From contig CAJMLQ010000112.1 in the NCBI GenBank assembly GCA_905214265.1, positions 1 to 9,613 on the forward strand: a stretch of 9,613 nucleotides of DNA. Reading direction: 5' to 3'. The DNA is from an uncultured bacterium. GTDB taxonomy: Bacteria; Bacillota; Clostridia; Oscillospirales; Ruminococcaceae. The notes beneath the pieces are model-generated. The model did no database searches, had not been told where the DNA came from, and saw nothing but the letters and a program-made list of their open reading frames with translations. Below are positions 6,798-9,613 of this stretch, piece after piece; positions within the stretch are counted from its first letter, which is position 1, and every line of letters begins with the position of its first letter. The position numbers and the translations under genes were made by a program.

Positions 6798-7649
6798 TTA
6801 GAAACGTCCACCGCCTCCGCCATGGGAGCGGCCGCTGGAACTGGTATGTACCGAGCTTCCTCCGCTTCGGCTTCCGTTGCCTCCGCTACCGGAGTTATCG
6901 TGATCGATCCGAACTTTTGTGATGGTCGAACGCAGAAACTGGTCGTTCCGCAGTGTGATCCGCACAGAGTCATTTTCCAGATATCGGGATGCCTCCCGCG
7001 CTTTTCGTGCGGATTTGTTAGAAGATACCATGACAGCGACAGAAATACCGGAAACTGCTGCGGCTATTAGGAGATAAAACGGAATCCGTTTCGCGGTTTT
7101 CTGAAAGGCGGTTTCCGGCGTATAGTCCAAATCTTCTGGATGCTCCACTTCATAGATGGAAGTGTCCGGTTCGGTACCCTGCGTCAAAAAGCCTTCCGCC
7201 CTGTGGAAAAAGTCCTGGACGGCGCCTGCGTAATCTCCGTCTGAAAGCTTTGTGAGCACAACCTGCACCAGTGATTCGATCCGCTGGTCATGAAAGGTCT
7301 GGATACAGCTTCCACAGGTGGAAAACCAAACCTCCCGGCAATTCATGTTGATCAGCATGAGAATACCGTCCGCCGCAAAGCCGTTATAATCGTAAAAATC
7401 GTCTGCATACTCCATGGAGGACATGTCTTCGTCATCGTCTATCGTAACGACAACAACGTCGATCCCCTGCTCTTCACTCAACCGGACGGCTTCATCTGAC
7501 AGCTCCGCTGTCTCCTCCTGGGTAAACAGACCGGCATAATCATAAATTTTAATGGAAGTGTCGACATCTGTCTCCATTGCCGAGGCAATTGGTGCGAAAA
7601 GGAACGTCCATAGAAAGAAAACGAAAATGGCACTTATTTTCTTTTTCAC
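6798..7649 (-). CDS. TPM-domain membrane protein (YdjH-like)
   Basis: A 283-residue exported, membrane-anchored protein of unknown exact function. It has a signal peptide (MKKK, hydrophobic core, likely cut after ASA-24). A TPM domain spans about residues 35-155 (IYDYAGLFTQEE, QGIDVVVVTIDDDED, GFAADGILMLINMNCREVWFST). A transmembrane helix lies near 190-209, and a basic cytoplasmic segment leads to a Gly/Ser-rich tail ending HGGGGGRF, usual for this family. The start is GTG at 7649, sharing bases with the upstream TGA (GTGA), with GGGAGGG 8 bases before it, so translation is coupled. The TPM region contains CGSC (Cys112, Cys115) plus Cys104, where relatives commonly have STTG. TPM domains have been called phosphatases or membrane-complex repair factors; neither can be assigned here. 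Its place beside SPFH and zinc-ribbon genes matches B. subtilis YdjH, a PspA-system partner. Confidence 0.85.
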   Translation of the reverse strand: MKKKISAIFVFFLWTFLFAPIASAMETDVDTSIKIYDYAGLFTQEETAELSDEAVRLSEEQGIDVVVVTIDDDEDMSSMEYADDFYDYNGFAADGILMLINMNCREVWFSTCGSCIQTFHDQRIESLVQVVLTKLSDGDYAGAVQDFFHRAEGFLTQGTEPDTSIYEVEHPEDLDYTPETAFQKTAKRIPFYLLIAAAVSGISVAVMVSSNKSARKAREASRYLENDSVRITLRNDQFLRSTITKVRIDHDNSGSGGNGSRSGGSSVHTSSSGRSHGGGGGRF

Positions 7650-8704
7650 AGCAGCATCCCTCCCAAAAAGAGCAGAAGGAAAACAGCTGCAAAAATTCCG
7701 GCAAACCAGGCAACCGCACGCGGAATCGAAATAGGCAGGTTTCCGATCAGCTTGCCGGTTTGTCCGTTCATTGCGAAAAGGTATTCCTTATCCCGATACC
7801 GGCTCATCAGCATCCATACCGGAAGCAATACGTTTTGAGTTGCTTGCCGCTGGATCTGGACATCATTCTGCGTGATCTGTACACTGGCATAGCCGCTAAT
7901 TGTATTCCGAAGAACATTTTCAACCGTTGTGCGCATTCTTTCAGACGCTCTTGGAAAAATATCTTCACTATTTTCGTCATATCGTTCCGCCATAAAGCCG
8001 GACAAATAGGCCGTGGAAAAATCCACTAGTTTTCCCATATCATAAGGCTCGATGGCATCCATAAGGGCATCATCCATTTTGGACGATCCGTCCGCGGGGA
8101 TCCGGTCGAAGTCCATAGTTCCGCCGCGCTCAATCCGGTAATGATCTGTTTTGGTGTAGCGGTAACGGCTGTCGCTCCAAGTATGAACCCGCTGTGCATT
8201 CGCCGTCATATAAGAATTCGCCGCACAGTCATAAAGCCAAAATGGAACATAAACACCCGTTATTTTTTCAATCCGATCTGGCGTGCAGAAATCCTTGGGG
8301 AGCAGCGGCTTACGGCGGCAAAGACGTTTGAACGCCTCCTGTGCGGCCTCTTTCTTCACCTGAAACGGGATGAGCTTTTCCGGACGGAAGGTTCCGGAAA
8401 GCTGTTCCGGAAAGATCGCAGCATTTTGGCAAAAGACGCAGAAGGTTGCCGCCGTGGTGGCGTCTGTTACAATATGCGCGCCGCATTGCGGGCAGGTGTA
8501 TTCCCGTATCTCAGGGTTCGGGGGCGTTGTTCCTGCCGCTTCAGCTAGATTTCCTTCCGGCGCTTGGCTTTCTGCGGCTTGTTTCTTCTCCAGCGTCTCC
8601 AAATCAAAGGATCCGAGACAATATTCGCAATCCCACCGCTGGGTTTCCTCATGAAACATCAGCGGTGCACCGCATTGCGGACACTGGTAAGTCAATACAT
8701 CCAT
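7646..8704 (-). CDS. Zinc-ribbon tail-anchored membrane protein (YdjG-like)
   Basis: A 352-residue protein of a family usually annotated as TFIIB-type zinc ribbon or, misleadingly, as primosome-related. There are two N-terminal zinc ribbons: Cys8/Cys11 with Cys26/Cys29 (CPQCGAPL ... CEYCLGSF), and Cys71/Cys74 with Cys89/Cys92 (CPQCGAHI ... CVFCQNAA). They are joined by an acidic, Ala/Glu/Pro-rich linker at about 38-68. A large soluble region follows (KLIPFQV, GVYVPFWLYDC, DFSTAYLSGFMAERYD, LLPVWMLMSRYRDKEYLFAMNGQTGKLIGNLP). A single hydrophobic helix at about 329-352 ends the protein, so it should be tail-anchored with the bulk in the cytoplasm. The ATG at 8704 has AAGGGA 6 bases upstream, overlapping the SPFH stop. 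The stop overlaps the TPM gene start by four bases. In B. subtilis the YdjG protein of similar layout recruits SPFH and PspA partners to the membrane; that role here is inference. Confidence 0.83.
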   Translation of the reverse strand: MDVLTYQCPQCGAPLMFHEETQRWDCEYCLGSFDLETLEKKQAAESQAPEGNLAEAAGTTPPNPEIREYTCPQCGAHIVTDATTAATFCVFCQNAAIFPEQLSGTFRPEKLIPFQVKKEAAQEAFKRLCRRKPLLPKDFCTPDRIEKITGVYVPFWLYDCAANSYMTANAQRVHTWSDSRYRYTKTDHYRIERGGTMDFDRIPADGSSKMDDALMDAIEPYDMGKLVDFSTAYLSGFMAERYDENSEDIFPRASERMRTTVENVLRNTISGYASVQITQNDVQIQRQATQNVLLPVWMLMSRYRDKEYLFAMNGQTGKLIGNLPISIPRAVAWFAGIFAAVFLLLFLGGMLL

Positions 8705-8716
8705 GCGGTTTCCCTT

Positions 8717-9613
8717 TTACTGCAGCTTGGCGCCGCATTCGGGACAAAATTTTGCAGGCTCTTCCGATGTCCAGCCGCATTTAGGGCAGGCGCTCCCTTC
8801 GGGCCGGGCTTTTCCGCAATTGGAACAGAACTTTCCAGTGTTTTCTTGTCCGCAGCTGCATTTCCATGTGCCCTCTGCGGCAGGCTTTGGCTTTCCACAG
8901 GCAGAGCAGAATTTCCCATCATTTTTCTCTCCACAGCTACAGATCCAGCCTCCGGCCTGTGTCCGATGTGCTTCCCGGGCTTGCTGCGCCGCCATCTGGG
9001 CCTGATTTGTCTGGGTCGCTGACGCCATAAAGTTCCCAGCGGACTGCATGCCCATTCCAACCCCCATGAATCCTGCCATAGATCCATTGGAATTTGAGCC
9101 AGCTGCCTCCATACCACGGGCTACCGAACCCTGCACGTAGCCTTCCCGCACAGCCGCGTCGGACAGCATCGCGCCCTGATTTCGCATATTGATGAGTTTT
9201 TTGGATTCTTCGTCGTAAGAAATGCTCTGGATGCCAACCGAAACGATCTCCATACCGCGCAGCTGCGTCCAATCCGCGTCCAACGCATCCGAAAGATATT
9301 TTGCGACCTTCACGCCCTGAGAGGTCACATGAGAAATGCGGATGTTATCCACTGACATCTGGTTGATTGCCGTCTGAAGGCCATTGAGAAATTCTGCAAG
9401 ATACAGTTTATGAATATCCGTGATATCTACGCGTGTGGCGTTACGCGGAATCGCCTCTGCATAAAACTTCAGCGGGTTCACAATGCGAATGGAAAAGTAG
9501 CCGTGCGCTCTTAAAAATAGTTCGGCATTGTAAAAATTATCAAAATAGTTGATGGGATTGACCGTTCCAAAAGCGATGTTTTTGATTTCCTGCAAGTTGA
9601 TAAAATAGACCTT
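8717..9613 (-). CDS. SPFH-domain protein with three C-terminal zinc ribbons (YdjI-like), 5' end outside window
   Basis: 298 codons are visible. The frame stays open to the window edge (it begins KVYFIN), so the in-frame TTG at 9595 is internal. The visible start is mid SPFH (band-7) domain: NIAFGTVNPINYFDNFYNAELFLRAHG and the helical DITDIHKLYLAEFLNGLQTAI. Around visible residues 168-196 is a Gly/Met/Ala-rich flexible stretch, then three zinc ribbons: Cys225/227/236/239, Cys252/254/263/266 and Cys276/279/290/293. The first two are near-duplicates (CSCGEKNDGKFCSACGK and CSCGQENTGKFCSNCGK). This group has been called virion core protein-like; B. subtilis YdjI is the best-known relative. It likely forms an oligomeric scaffold at the membrane through the zinc-ribbon membrane protein encoded 12 bases downstream. 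No transmembrane segment is visible in this part. Whether pspA lies upstream cannot be seen. Confidence 0.87.
   Translation of the reverse strand, partial: KVYFINLQEIKNIAFGTVNPINYFDNFYNAELFLRAHGYFSIRIVNPLKFYAEAIPRNATRVDITDIHKLYLAEFLNGLQTAINQMSVDNIRISHVTSQGVKVAKYLSDALDADWTQLRGMEIVSVGIQSISYDEESKKLINMRNQGAMLSDAAVREGYVQGSVARGMEAAGSNSNGSMAGFMGVGMGMQSAGNFMASATQTNQAQMAAQQAREAHRTQAGGWICSCGEKNDGKFCSACGKPKPAAEGTWKCSCGQENTGKFCSNCGKARPEGSACPKCGWTSEEPAKFCPECGAKLQ

Noticed and set aside
6782..6973. 64-codon N-terminal extension of the glpK frame
   Set aside because: It lies inside the TPM gene on the same strand in another frame, is low-complexity (Ala/Glu-rich, from the Gly/Ser tail DNA), and the GAGGAGG at 6791-6797 sets the start at 6781.
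7577..8029. 150-codon open frame on the + strand over the TPM/zinc-ribbon junction
   Set aside because: Antisense to two supported genes, and the predicted product has no coherent domain.

Overview
The window looks like chromosomal core sequence from a mid-GC anaerobic Firmicute of the class Clostridia, plausibly Oscillospirales/Ruminococcaceae-like. This is inferred from the ligA-gatC-gatA-gatB order, purine-rich AGGAGG-type ribosome binding sites, and the Firmicute flavour of the proteins. No phage, IS element, CRISPR array, rRNA or tRNA is visible.

Left half, all on the + strand. The 3' end of ligA (NAD+-dependent DNA ligase, last HhH motif plus BRCT domain) is followed by gatC, gatA and gatB, which encode the amidotransferase that makes Gln-tRNA(Gln) and/or Asn-tRNA(Asn). 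A MutT-like Nudix hydrolase starts one base after the gatB stop. After a 116-base AT-rich gap comes a tyrosine recombinase with all the Xer catalytic residues and an N-terminal domain longer than that of XerC/XerD. The gap holds the most interesting signal in the window: a 28-bp near-perfect dyad (4175-4202) with the 11-6-11 architecture of a dif chromosome-dimer-resolution site, lying 22 bases before the recombinase start codon.

Right half, all on the - strand. It converges on the left half at a strong shared terminator hairpin (5222-5255). Reading leftward from the window edge, the genes are an SPFH-domain protein with three C-terminal zinc ribbons (5' end cut off), a tail-anchored protein with two N-terminal zinc ribbons, a secreted and membrane-anchored TPM-domain protein, and glycerol kinase glpK. 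The first three resemble the Bacillus subtilis YdjI/YdjG/YdjH proteins, which work with PspA in envelope stress. Their gaps are +12 bases, a 4-base overlap and +16 bases, so all four look like one transcription unit.

Taken together, a dif-like site touches its candidate recombinase gene, and genes point inward from both sides, as leading-strand genes would at a replication terminus. This suggests, without proving, that the window could span the chromosome-dimer resolution locus of a single-recombinase (XerS-like) system.
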